A stretch of DNA of 64,000 nucleotides. Source: Lingula anatina. Its lineage: Eukaryota > Brachiopoda > Lingulata > Lingulida > Lingulidae. The DNA is taken from positions 555,062 to 619,061 of the forward strand of contig NW_019775858.1 of NCBI RefSeq assembly GCF_001039355.2, written 5' to 3'. A program made the translations under genes and the position numbers. Below the pieces are notes generated by a model. The model was not told the origin of the DNA, ran no database searches, and saw only the letters and a program-made list of their open reading frames with translations. Below, in pieces: positions 34,575-45,410 of the stretch. Each line of letters begins with the position of its first letter. Positions within the stretch are counted from its first letter, which is position 1.

Positions 34575-35300
34575 ACCAAAAAAAAAAAAAAAAGGGGGAC
34601 ACCACTATCAGTCTTGTGCTTGACAAGCTCTATAAAATGCAATAAACAAGAGTTCTCAAAATATACACAAAAAAAAAAAAAGTGAAAAAATATAACAGTA
34701 AAAATGTCCGATTAAATTTTTGAATTGACCTGTATTTTCCTAACATTGATCAATCCTGTGATTTTCTAGACAATAGGCCAACTGATTTTCCTTGAAATGT
34801 GTTTTCAGTGTTGCATTTATGCTGATAAAAAAAGAAAACCTAGGGGCAACACTGGGCATATCTCTGCTAGTTTTGAAGATAAGAGGGGCAAGAAAATATG
34901 CAAAGTTCAGTTCATGGTGAAAAAGTAGATCAAAGGTCAATTTCAAGGTCACAGTATATAACTTCCTATTCAAGTTCAATAGTAACTATGGGCATTTCAT
35001 TGCAAATTTTGGAGATATAAAGGCCAGAAAACATGCAAAGTGCAGTTCATAATGAAAAGTGGGTCAAAGGTCAATTTCAAGGTCACAGTCAGATTATCAG
35101 TATATGACTTCCTATTCAAGTTCAATAGTAACTATGGGTGTATCTCTGCTAATTTTGGAGAATTTCACCTTTCATTTTCACCACTGAATATCAGATGTTG
35201 ATATAGTGCAATCGAAAACAAAAAAAACAGACACCATCTCCAGTGTTGTGCTTGATAAGCTCTACAAAATGCAAAAAACAAGAGGTCTCTAGCATTAATG
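34575..35300 (+). repeat. Direct duplications inside the GGG-TIR block
   Basis: GACACCA-CTTGTGCTTGA-AAGCTCTA-AAAATGCAA-AACAAGAG occurs at about 34600-34660 and again at 35226-35290. Between them, a unit of about 150 to 170 bp with GGTCAATTTCAAGGTCACAG and TTCCTATTCAAGTTCAATAG occurs twice (about 34850-34990 and 34990-35150). Confidence 0.7.
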
Positions 35301-36523
35301 GTTCCAGAATTAGAGAAAGTTTTCAGTTTCAGCATCTTATGGTCATTACTCCCATGAAAATGCACCGATTGACCCCAAACTCACAAAGATGAAAGATGAC
35401 CCTAAGGTTAACAACTACCCATAATATTATAGGTTACATCTTTGTAGTTTCCGAAAATTGGCAGAAATAAAAAATTTTTAGCAAAAAATTAAAATTTTCA
35501 GAAAATTTTGGCCTGTTTGACCATGAAATAAAGGTCAAATCCAAGGGCATATTTGGAATCTTCACATATGACTTTTGGTCAGACTTCTTTAGTAATTTTT
35601 CCCATAATTCCTTCAATTTGGGAGATATTTGGCATTGAATTTTCAAAAAATTTGACAAGGGTGTGTTTCAACGAGTGTCATGCCCAGGCCAATGCACTGA
35701 CTGAGACAAAAAGAACAGAGGGTTCAAGTTGAGTTTATATGAGACCTAAATCCAAGAGATGGAGACATGGGTCCTTGTGGTCTAGGAGGAGAAGTGGTAA
35801 GGGTGGCTTGTATCTGGCACCAGAACATGGAGCCGGCAGAGCCACAGAGCCGCATGAGACGGGTCTGGACTAAAACCATAAGTACCGCCAGCGTACACGC
35901 TGGTGGTACTAATAACAGGTACATGTAGCTGATCAAAAACATGATCTTATTTCATCTTCTACAATTGCAACAAAAGTAACTAAAAGTACCTAGCAGAAGC
36001 CATGATCATAAATAAGCTTTAATTGCCACAATTCATATGCCACTAATTGACAAGCAAGTATGGATGTTAACATAACTTGCCAGGTGAGATATAGCAATTT
36101 TTTTATATCAAATAATGCACCTATTGAATTATGTATCATTCATGTATTTCAGTCTTCATAAATGAATCAAAATCTGTATCTCGTTTTAGTTTAAAAACAC
36201 CCAAATCAGTTAACTATGCTGTATAAAATCTCTATGTACACTTGTGTAGCCAGGTAGCTATATCTTTCCATCCAAATTTCATGCTAATTTTCCATTTGTA
36301 ATGCTTTTTAATTAAGGATTTTATTTCTCATCAAATATGTTATGTTGAAGAAAAATTTCTGTAAAAGTTAAAATAAGACAAGTATGAACAGAAGATGAAT
36401 GAAAAATATTTTATGTAGTTTGAAAATAAACTGAAAATATAGGTACCAAATCGTTATGGAGAGAAAATATAATTTTTGATTAACAATTTTTTTAAAGATT
36501 TCACTTGAATTTTTATGTGTTTA

Positions 36524-37458
36524 CACGCTCGGCTGTCACCTTGATTGGATAGTAAACGGTTGTCGTAAAATCGCTAAAAGATATTAAAACCCGGTGCATA
36601 AACTTGAAAACCACCTAGGACAACCTCAGACTGCCACATTAATCCAATACAATGCAAAAATAAACTATAACAAGTGGTTAAAGCCTTCAAACCGAATGTC
36701 GTAAAGTCCCCATATACCTCCATAGAGACAATAAAATAGAATAAGCTTCTGAAACAAGAAAAATCCAGTTCCAACATAATAATCGAAATAAAATACTGCC
36801 GGGCATCGGAGCGGCCTAAAACTTGGCACGCTTACCGCAAATACTGCAGGCTACATCATCCCGTCGCTCGTTTGTAAATTCCGTGCATGGCATACGCACA
36901 ATCAAACCGTATATCCAAATTGCACCTCTGATGTTTGAATTGGTCCTCTCTACAATCCAATTCAGGAAATGACGTAACCGCAGAGGTCGCATTGTCCAAT
37001 GGCATGGCTTCTTTTTCGTAATGGTAGGTTAGAGAGGACCAATTCAAACATCAGAGGTGCAATTTGGATATACGGTTTGATTGTGCGTATGCCATGCACG
37101 GAATTTACAAACGAGCGACGGGATGATGTAGCCTGCAGTATTTGCGGTAAGCGTGCCAAGTTTTAGGCCGCTCCGATGCCCGGCAGTATTTTATTTCGAT
37201 TATTATGTTGGAACTGGATTTTTCTTGTTTCAGAAGCTTATTCTATTTTATTGTCTGTATGGAGGTATATGGGGACTTTACGACATTCGGTTTGAAGGCT
37301 TTAACCACTTGTTATAGTTTATTTTTGCATTGTATTGGATTAATGTGGCAGTCTGAGGTTGTCCTAGGTGGTTTTCAAGTTTATGCACCGGGTTTTAATA
37401 TCTTTTAGCGATTTTACGACAACCGTTTACTATCCAATCAAGGTGACAGCCGAGCGTG
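36524..37458. mobile_element. 935-bp palindromic fold-back transposon with 8-bp target duplication
   Basis: Arms 36524-36952 and 37030-37458 (about 429 bp each) are near-perfect reverse complements around a 77-bp unique centre, with axis at 36991. Corresponding 67-codon frames in the two arms differ by one residue. The element starts CACGCTCGGCTGTCACC and ends with its complement. TGTGTTTA immediately flanks both ends (36516-36523 and 37459-37466), an exact 8-bp target duplication that proves transposition. Eight-base duplications occur in hAT and P-like elements; no transposase is encoded, so it is non-autonomous. The high arm identity suggests recent insertion or gene conversion. Confidence 0.9.
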
Positions 37459-38097
37459 TGTGTTTACTTTAAGGAAATACTGCTAATTTTTTTTTTCTTT
37501 TTTTTTTTTTTTTTTTGAGTATTGGTTACTTTTGGTTGATTTTTGTACATCTGAAATTTTTATGTCCAGGACAAAAATACCATTGAATGCCCCTAATACA
37601 CAACTGCTGTAAAAGTAGTATTAATTATTAATACTACGTTTTCATTGTGCAAATCGCCAGTAAAAACATATGTCATTGTTGCACCTTTAAATAATAACAA
37701 CCAAAGAGACCTGATTATTCAAAAACTCTGCGTGAACATGCCTTCAAGAAAAACACGCATAAATGTGCTGACAGTTAATTATACCCACACGTTACGTTAT
37801 TTCGCTACCTTGCTTTTATAGAACAATTCCGTCTTTTTTATTTCGAGGCAGGAAAAAAGGTAAGACAAAGCTGTTATATCAATAAAATTCAGGCACGCAT
37901 ATACATAACCATGGTATTGAAGCAACATATCATTTTATGCCTTATCTTTGCATTCTGTAATGCCACATAATATTTTTTATTGAAATTTATCATATCAATG
38001 AAATATATATTGTTGAAAAATTTTAGTTTTCTTTGTCACAACTAAGGAACAGATTGCACATAGCTCTGATAGTGGAAAAGAACACGAGATTTGTTCA

Positions 38098-38106
38098 ATG
38101 AGAATG
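38098..38106 (+). CDS. ZCCHC7: Possible ZCCHC7 start exon end (Met-Arg-Met)
   Basis: ATGAGAATG precedes a GTAATA donor in phase 0, which would join in frame to DDYVMQD of the next exon. It is only nine coding bases, so chance is possible; the alternative is initiation at M 39038. Confidence 0.3.
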
Positions 38107-41061
38107 GTAATACATATGATCTGCTATTTTGTAATTCGTACTTTCTCTGACCCTGTACTTTGACTGAAACCGTATCAGGGGATCTTTTAAGAATGTATAT
38201 AACGACATACTAACAACGGGGAGTGTTGGAAAATCTAGAAAGATGCATTTTAATAACCTCATTTCCCGTACGTGTAAAAAATGTCGAGACGAAACTCGGA
38301 AATTATCAACCTGGCCGCAGTCACTTTGAAATAGAATAGTTTATACTACTCAACTAATGTACCTACCCGCTAACTGTTAACAACGTCGAAATATCTGAAA
38401 TGAAATGAGTGCTGTAATCATTGAATAAGATCATGTAATTTGTAAAGCAAAAGTTGTGTGGCCTCCACAAAGTATAAAGATTAAATTAAATAAAACAAGT
38501 TAAAATACTAAATAAAAAATTAAGCAAACCATTAGGCTTGTGAAATAATTTATTAAGAAGCTATGACAAAAGTAATGATTTGCAAGGTCACTTATAGCCT
38601 GAGAATGTAAAATTCATTGACATGTGCAGCTTGAGTTTCGTGATCACAAAATTCCGTTGAAGCCTTAGTTCCAAATAAAAGCAAATTTGCAACAAGCATT
38701 TATTCATCATAAGCTCTTTAGGGTGGGAGCGTAGTCTATGTATTTGATATATGTGATCTAATTTGATGATTGGAGAAGGGCCACCAGGCCATGGGATATA
38801 GTGTACAATAGAAATTAGATGATAATTACGTTTGGGCGGTAGCATTTCTCTGAAATACCTCTACAATTAAACATTCCTTAAAGTCATTGTCATTAGCAAT
38901 TTAAAGAAAATAGCTTCAAGTGCACTATATTAATAGGTCCATTCACATATTTTCTAGTGAATAACTCATTTGTTCTCATTCGAGATAATTGTTTTATAGC
39001 TGGTAATGAGTTCTCTTTCTTTTAGGATGACTATGTTATGCAAGATATTGAGGAAGACCACATGCATGACAGTGAAATACACAGTGATGAAGAAACTGAT
39101 CTAGAAGAACTTGAAATAGCTCTCTACAGCCAAATCCATTATGCATGTGAAGATGCATCTCATCTTCAAAGTCATGCTGCTGTTTATAGTGGCACAAAAA
39201 TGTCAGTTTTGCATAACTCTTGTTCGGATGTTGATACAAAAATCACACCCCAAACTACTATATCCACACAAGCAGGATTGGGTATTCAAGCCGAATCATC
39301 ACATGTGTTAAAGAAAACAGATCAGGACAGCAGTAGTGAGAGTGTAATAATTTTAGAAGATGACAGTCACTTTGCACTTCCAATGCTTATGAGAGATCTT
39401 TCCAATAAAGCAATTGACGAAGTTAAAAACAAAAGCCCTGCTGGCAGAGATGAAAAAAATGAATATATTATCATTGAGTCAGATAGTGACTGTATCATTG
39501 ACCAAGAATGTACCTCAAATAAAACAAAAACTTCCACCGCTTTGTTGAAAAGGAAAATACATGAAGAGGTCATAGTTGTCTCGAGCATGGACAGTGATCT
39601 ATTTTTAGAGAAACAACACAGAAAAAGTAAAACAAATCCCCAGTGGAGTACATCTTCTAAATCTAAGAAAATAAAACTTTCAAAGCCTCTGTTGGAGTCT
39701 GGTAGTGAAGAGGAGAATGATATGCCATTGCTTGAGGGGACTGAGGGAGATTGTGATATACAGACCAATGTAGTACAGAGTAAGCCCAAGGTTGTTCTGG
39801 ACTGTGCTGAACTGGACATTGAGGATCTGGACTTGGAGGAGGTCCACAATTCTCTGGATAGTTAGTATCTTTGTTGATTGGGGGTGGGTCACATTAGTCT
39901 TTATTTGTTCATTTAATAACTTGGTACCAAATTAATCACTTAAATGACTTAAATGCTGATTCAAATGTTTACTTGTATCATTTCAGTTGTTGAAATGATA
40001 CTTGTTTTCTTCTTTTAGATCTGAACAAGCAAAAGCACATCAACTGAAGTATAATCTGTTTTTTTGTCTTCGTTTGTAACCAAACGTGTTTTTTTCATTT
40101 AAAGAAAATGCCAACTGGGACATCATTGATGAAGACCGTTTTAAATTGGGAACAAAGAATCGATATTACCAACCTCTTAATGTCAAGTGTCACAACTGCA
40201 ATGAAAGGGGACACTTGTCGAAATGTTGTCCAAAGCCAAAGGTAAGAACTTGGCAGGTTCCAGGTATTTTTTTAATAGGTGTTGTTGACAAATTTTCTTT
40301 AAAGTGCAGATCTAACATGATGGATTTGATATCAGTCCACCAAATAGTGAATTTAACTAGTAAATGCTTTGAATATATATATTATTCTCTGTTGGTCATG
40401 GTTTAAACATTTTAAAATAAGAGTAGTCACTCCTGATTATAAAAATGAATAAAAATAATGAAAACTTTCCCAGCTATATTGAAATGTGACAAACTTCTGT
40501 ATTAAAGTTGTTAAGTTGTTTAAAGAAAGCTATGGATTTTGTCTTCTTGAAAGGGTTGTTGTGTTTGTTAATAGAAAGCTGTAGTCTGTATCTACTGTGG
40601 AAATCAAGGTCACACATCCAAGAGTTGCCCAGACAGTCTATGCTACAACTGCAATCAGTCTGGTCATAGTGTGAGAGAGTGCTTTGAGCCGAGGAGAAGG
40701 CTATATGAGGAATGCTGGAGATGTCACATGCAGGGTCATAAGGGTTATGTTAGTGGTCATATTCATACTTTATATATAATAAGTATCACTAGGACAGGAA
40801 AAGTTTGAGATTTAAACTATGTAATGCACTGACTGTATTGATTAATTGTAAAAATATCCATGCTGAAGTAACTAATATTGTTGATATCTATTATTACTAT
40901 TGTTTATTACCCACAACTAACAAGTATTTTATGTCCTCAGGAATGTACAGATAGATGGAGACAGTATCACATGACGGTTAGTTTATTCTTCATATGTTAT
41001 TAATCTTAAATGCTGGTTCAAATCATATTTTGTTGCAATGGCGCCTTAAAAAAAAAGAAAA

Positions 41062-41122
<61 letters not shown>

Positions 41123-44100
41123 AGTTAAATATGTTTCTAATCATCAGAATGAATTATCTATGCTTATGATTTTGTTACGAATTTGACATTGATTCCAGAC
41201 CAAAGAAGGACCTCTCTGTGAAACAGACAATTCTCAAAATGAGAGGATGTACTGTTATAACTGTGCCTCAGAGGGACACTTTGGATTCGTGAGTATATTA
41301 TATATGGGCCATTCCGTGGTATTTGGTCCGCAGACCTCAAAATTTCAAAAAGGAATCCTACTTATAAAACTTATAATTTCTGAAACCAGACATCATAAGA
41401 CACCAGAATTCAAAAGAAATTTTAGGTTTTGGTGATTAATTATGATTTTATTGACACTTTTATCTGGAAAACTTATAAAATAGTGTCACGGAAGGACATT
41501 TTTATTTTTGATATATTTTTCATAATAGAGATCATTTTAAACAATAAAGGCTAAATACATTAAATATAACCTATTTCTTACATTTAGTCAGGTGCATTAC
41601 ATTAAAAAAAATTTTTGATTATAAAATAATGGATTACTCAATATCAATTTGTCCTTCCGAGATGATTTTGGTACCTATTTTTTAAGTTTTCTCAGTAACT
41701 ACAAAAGTTAAAAACTTATAACTTCATATTCTCCTCAACCATGAAAGGGGCCAACAAAATATGAAATTATTTTTGCTTAGAACCACTTCAGTAAGAAATT
41801 AAATCCAAATATATAAGCATTAAACATGACACCTAGCACAGTGGAAGCACGTATGAGGCATTTTGATTGGACCATAACAGGTCATGTGACCAATGAGCCC
41901 CAAAACCCTTATGTCTTTCAAGATAATCTTGAACTTAAAATTCACAATTATTATATATAGAAGCATTTTTAAACTGAGAAACATTTCATTTGAATGAATA
42001 ATATTGAAGTTATTATAATTTAGACAATTGATTATATTTATAATTAATAGATTTGGTAAGAATTTCTCAAAAAATGTCCCAATATTATTTAAAGATGATC
42101 AGAGCAGATGAGAACTTATATTATAGTCAAAATTAGTAACATGTTTGAAGATGAAATATATTACCACGGAAAGACATGTTTACATTTGATATTATTCATC
42201 AAAATTATGCTGGTATGTATTCATAAAATATTATTATTAGCCTTATTTTACATTTTATTTAGCAATGGACAAAACGTCCTTCCGAGACGTGTCCTTCCAT
42301 GACGCCTACTTGATTTTTTTATATGCAAAATTTTCAAATTTATAAATTTTTTTCCAAAAAAATTTTTATACACTGAGAAAGTAAAATAATCAAATATTCA
42401 TATTTTGATTTGATTTTAAAAATATCTACACAGACAGAGCAGAATTTTAGTGTTGAAGTTGAAAGTTAAAATTCCATGTCCATTTCACGTCCTTCCGAGA
42501 TGCTAACTATTTATTATAATTTTTCCGTAACTTTAATTTTTTTAACCCTAATTTTTTGCCTAATTATAAGTTACATATAGAAGAATAAACATACAAAAAA
42601 TGGACCTTGTAACTTTTTTACTTTTGAAAATATTTTCATTTGAAGTGTCAAATGTCCTTCCATAACAGCAAAAAAATACCACGGAATGGCCCATATACAG
42701 TGCATGGATCATAACAAACATACTTTTAATAGATGTCTTTGCACATATATATAAGAGATATGTTATGTCTTGTATCTTGGCAGACAAAGTATGCAGGTAA
42801 TGAAGTTATTAAAAAGTATTGGATAAAAGCAGAAAAGTTTTTTAATATTTATTTTTAAACAAGGATTACAGACACTCAGCCACACAACTTAAGCCTAAAT
42901 GAATATGTGAATGTTCTACAAACCCAGAAATGTAACAGAAGCAAGGATGGATTATAGTGCACTCAGTGAAAGTACACTCCATATGTGTCTCAGAATTGTA
43001 AATAATATGAATATTAAAACTTGACATTTTAAATAAACAAGCACAGTTGAAAATACTGAATTTCACACAAAATTCTAAAACATACCAACAAATATTCTAA
43101 ATGTTGTTAAAATGAAACTGCATTATTATTTACAATATTATTGTTCTTCTAAAGTCCATTGTCTGCTCAATGAACCAGAATTCAATTTCAGTATTTTAGT
43201 CTATCATTATGTTGTTTAAAAAGGTATGTTTTAAGATTTGTTTTAAATTTGATTTTGTTCACTCATATCAGGAGTGTGAGGACGCCACCATGGATAAGCG
43301 TAAACTACCCAATCTCCCTTTTGTGGCAAGATATGATACAGAGCAAGAAAGAAGTAAGGCCAGACGAAAGAGAGGTGAGTGCATAAAGAGAATGTAAGAT
43401 GATATAGATGCAAAAATGCCTTGTGTAACCCCAGACAGGAGGCAAGTGTACTTTTTGTGATTATACAAACAAAATGTTATTTGAAATGTTTTTGAATACA
43501 AGGCATGCCACCGATTACGACAGTGTTTATTTCCTTAGGAAATTTCAGTTGGTATCATCTTGTTTGAGGATAGTAGCTATTAATGGGGTAAAATTTATTA
43601 CACAATTGAAAAATAATATATTATTTTCATTACACATGATTTTGATTTTAGATTCAACAGAAAATGAACAACTATCCAAAAAGCAAAAAGAGATGGGAAA
43701 TAGAAAAAATGATTATCATAAGAATAAAAACAAAAAAGAATTCCAAGACACCGCTTTTAAGAAGAAAAAGGATGGCAAGAGAAGAAAGACATCAAAAAAT
43801 GAGAGAAACTTTCTGCAAGACCCAGATGAGTATTTTCCAAGGTCTGAGGCTCAAAAATATAAAGAGCCAAAAAAAGGAGGAAAGAGGAAAAATTGCAATG
43901 AAGACTATGCGGTGCCTCCTGACAATGAATGGTGGATTCATTCATACAGGGGTGCAAAGAAATCTAGAAATGAGGTCAATGAACTCAAAGAAAAAAAGAA
44001 ATCGAAAAATTCACAGAGACGTCAGAGATACAGAGAAAACAAAAGGCAACAAAAAAATAAATTAAGGGAAGAAAGCAATTACAAACAAACTAAAAAAGTG

Positions 44101-44142
44101 ACATTTTCTCAAGCAAGAAGAGGATTTAGGTACAAGAATTGA
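38098..44142 (+). CDS. ZCCHC7: ZCCHC7, zinc-knuckle protein of the TRAMP-like complex
   Basis: Exons: possibly 38098-38106, then 39026-39860, 40105-40241, 40575-40748, 40941-40976, 41199-41288, 43272-43374 and 43652-44142. Phases agree throughout. From M at 39038 the protein is 617 residues (human 543). The family is homologous to yeast Air1/2, the RNA-binding part of the nuclear TRAMP complex that passes aberrant RNAs to the exosome. Visible here are LYSQIHYA near the N-terminus as in vertebrates, an acidic region with three SUMO-interaction-like motifs, and CCHC knuckles (CHNCNERGHLSKCC, CIYCGNQGHTSKSC, CYNCNQSGHSVREC, CWRCHMQGHKGYEC, CYNCASEGHFGFEC) with the family signature DRWRQYH between the fourth and fifth. 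The C-terminal quarter is very Lys/Arg-rich, consistent with nucleolar or RNA binding. Confidence 0.92.
39026..39860 (+). CDS. ZCCHC7: ZCCHC7 exon, acidic region with SIM-like motifs
   Basis: Acceptor TCTTTTAG; 278 codons starting DDYVMQDIEED. It contains LYSQIHYA (residues 30-37 from M 39038), VIILEDD (103-109), YIIIESDSD (143-151) and VIVVSS (178-183). Each of the last three is a hydrophobic core next to acidic or Ser residues. Donor ATA/GTTAGT. Confidence 0.9.
40105..40241 (+). CDS. ZCCHC7: ZCCHC7 exon with first zinc knuckle
   Basis: Encodes KNANWDIIDEDRF then RYYQPLNVKCHNCNERGHLS and KCCPKPK; matches the vertebrate segment from NWSISDKD to the first CCHC knuckle. Donor AAG/GTAAGA. Confidence 0.9.
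40575..40748 (+). CDS. ZCCHC7: ZCCHC7 exon with knuckles 2, 3 and most of 4
   Basis: 58 codons with CIYCGNQGHTSKSC, CYNCNQSGHSVREC and CWRCHMQGHKGY. The donor must be TAT/GTTAGT after 40748, because this places Y then E-C in frame and completes the fourth C-C-H-C set. Confidence 0.88.
40941..40976 (+). CDS. ZCCHC7: ZCCHC7 12-codon exon (ECTDRWRQYHMT)
   Basis: A 36-base exon flanked by TCCTCAG and GTTAGT. It supplies the last Cys of knuckle 4 and the family signature WRQYH. Confidence 0.88.
41071..41119 (+). repeat. (TA)n microsatellite
   Basis: Continuous TA dinucleotides in a ZCCHC7 intron, preceded by an A-rich run. Confidence 0.9.
41199..41288 (+). CDS. ZCCHC7: ZCCHC7 exon before the last knuckle
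   Basis: 30 codons, TKEGPLCETDNSQNERMYCY then NCASEGHFGF; donor TTC/GTGAGT. A 1.4-kb transposable element sits only 12 bases inside the following intron. Confidence 0.88.
41301..42697. mobile_element. 1.4-kb GGG-TIR element in a ZCCHC7 intron
   Basis: TATATGGGCCATTCCGTGGT (continuing ATTT) at 41301-41324 is repeated exactly in reverse complement at 42674-42697, a 24-bp terminal inverted repeat. The TIR resembles that of the 34.2-37.6 kb block, so both belong to one family. The interior is AT-rich, has no transposase and carries repeated GTCCTTCC(GAGA) motifs (about 41490, 41651, 42275, 42290, 42488, 42653) on both strands. The target duplication is unclear because the flanks are TA-rich. Confidence 0.8.
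43272..43374 (+). CDS. ZCCHC7: ZCCHC7 exon completing knuckle 5
   Basis: Begins ECEDATMDKRKLPNLPFVAR and restores CYNCASEGHFGFEC across the intron. Ends in an RRKR run at AGAG/GTGAGT. Confidence 0.88.
43652..44142 (+). CDS. ZCCHC7: ZCCHC7 last exon, basic C-terminus
   Basis: 162 codons plus TGA, rich in Lys, Arg and Asn, with WWIHSYRGAKKSRN in the middle and FSQARRGFRYKN at the end. Poly(A) signal at 44172-44177. Confidence 0.9.
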
Positions 44143-44171
44143 CATGGCATTTACAGTAATTCTTCAATTTC

Positions 44172-44177
44172 AATAAA
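44172..44177 (+). terminator. AATAAA poly(A) signal of ZCCHC7
   Basis: Canonical hexamer 30 bases past the stop codon, implying a very short 3'UTR. Confidence 0.7.
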
Positions 44178-44901
44178 CATGAGTGTACATATTTGTTCTT
44201 CATAAACTCTATTTATTTATTAATCAGTAAACTATTTATTTGAGCATTTTTCTCATTTTGTTATCTGCTTGTTTTTGATCACTGGATGCATTACATGTAG
44301 TACAGTAATAACTTTTGGATGAAGAAAAATACATTTGAAGTGAGATGACATGTCTAATAATTGCCACTTAACCCAACCAAAATGCCACAATATAGTCTCA
44401 AATAGCATAACTTGAAGAAATACCAAAGAATATAATTTCATATTTCCTGAAAAAAAATATATATATATTTGAACAGATGCTTTCAGATTTCTTTATGTGC
44501 TATGTATAACCTTTTTTTTTTTTTTCGCCAACTCTCACTGAATGACGATTCATTTCTAGTGCAGCAGTAATGTGTCGTACATTATTACATCATTTGTTGA
44601 ACTCTCATGAACTGGGGAGACAAGTTGGTCAAATTTGAAGAAAGCAAAGCTTTAAACGTTTTTTCTGGTAGTAGTGATTGATATAAGGTACAGGGAATCA
44701 ACGCTCGCTTCATATGTACCTTTAGTAAACTAAAAAAAAATTGAGTATTATTTTTCAAAAAAAAAAAAAATTTAAGTTATTAACGAAACTCACCATTACA
44801 TTGAATTAAGCTCGTCTTGATATTTACTGACATCTAGCGGCAATGTTTTGTTTAATGTAGACAACCCTTGTGTTCAAGTCCGATAAGGAAAATACAGTAA
44901 A
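44178..44901 (+). promoter_or_regulatory. Intergenic and promoter region of SNAPC5
   Basis: About 720 bp between the ZCCHC7 poly(A) signal and the SNAPC5 start, same strand. A-rich and T-rich runs; no TATA or other core element is convincing. Confidence 0.4.
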
Positions 44902-45006
44902 ATGAGCGCAAGTAAAAAGTTACGAGAGTTGCAGATATTGAAAGAGGAAGAAAAAGTTATGATGAATATTGCAAGCAAATTAAGTCGTCATCTGAATAGT
45001 TTAAAG
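44902..45006 (+). CDS. SNAPC5: SNAPC5 exon 1
   Basis: 35 codons, MSASKKLRELQILKEEEKVM to HLNSLK; donor AAG/GTAAGA, phase 0. Confidence 0.88.
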
Positions 45007-45331
45007 GTAAGAAAATAAACGTAGCTTAACGCAATAAGTGTCCGAAATGCTACTGTCTTGACTTCAGTGGCCATGTCTAAGTGCGTAGGTGCTCCGTGAA
45101 TAGTATGTTATCAAGATTATGTTTGTTCTAGAGTGGTTCCCTGCCTAGCTTTTTTGCAGGCTCTTGAACTCTAAGCAGGGTGAAAAGTACAGCAAAAGAC
45201 GTAAAATAACCTGGTTAAGTGCGTGCACATGATACAGTACGTGTAAATCCCCTGACCCCCCCCCCCCATTTGCCTCCGTTTTATCAAGGGGTTACAACAG
45301 TTGTAACTCTCTGGTTTTATATAAAGCATTG

Positions 45332-45410
<79 letters not shown>

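Larger units (their letters stand above)
34231..37591. mobile_element. GGG-TIR DNA transposon block (nested)
   Basis: The left end GGGGGCATTCTATGGTATTT (from 34231) and the reverse complement of the right end GGGGCATTCAATGGTATTT (ending near 37591) match over about 19 bases. TAA flanks both sides. A three-base TAA duplication and GGG-starting TIRs fit PIF/Harbinger (inference). The interior has no transposase, two copies of a module around 34.58-34.67 and 35.21-35.30 kb (TTGTGCTTGA-AAGCTCTA), a duplicated block rich in AAGGTCA near 34.85-35.16 kb, and the 935-bp palindrome. Confidence 0.5.
33983..37850. other. Region between MOCS2A and ZCCHC7
   Basis: Largely occupied by the nested transposon block. 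A donor-like AAAAAG/GTAAGAC at about 37859 may end a first non-coding ZCCHC7 exon. The MOCS2A 5' exon must lie somewhere above 33983 but I could not place it. Confidence 0.4.

Noticed and set aside
39367-39849. 160-codon minus-strand frame
   Set aside because: It is exactly antisense to the coding exon of ZCCHC7; the open frame follows from the Ser/Asp-rich codons on the other strand.
44865-44885. tRNA B-box-like GTTCAAGTCCG
   Set aside because: No A box or tRNA fold at the right distance.
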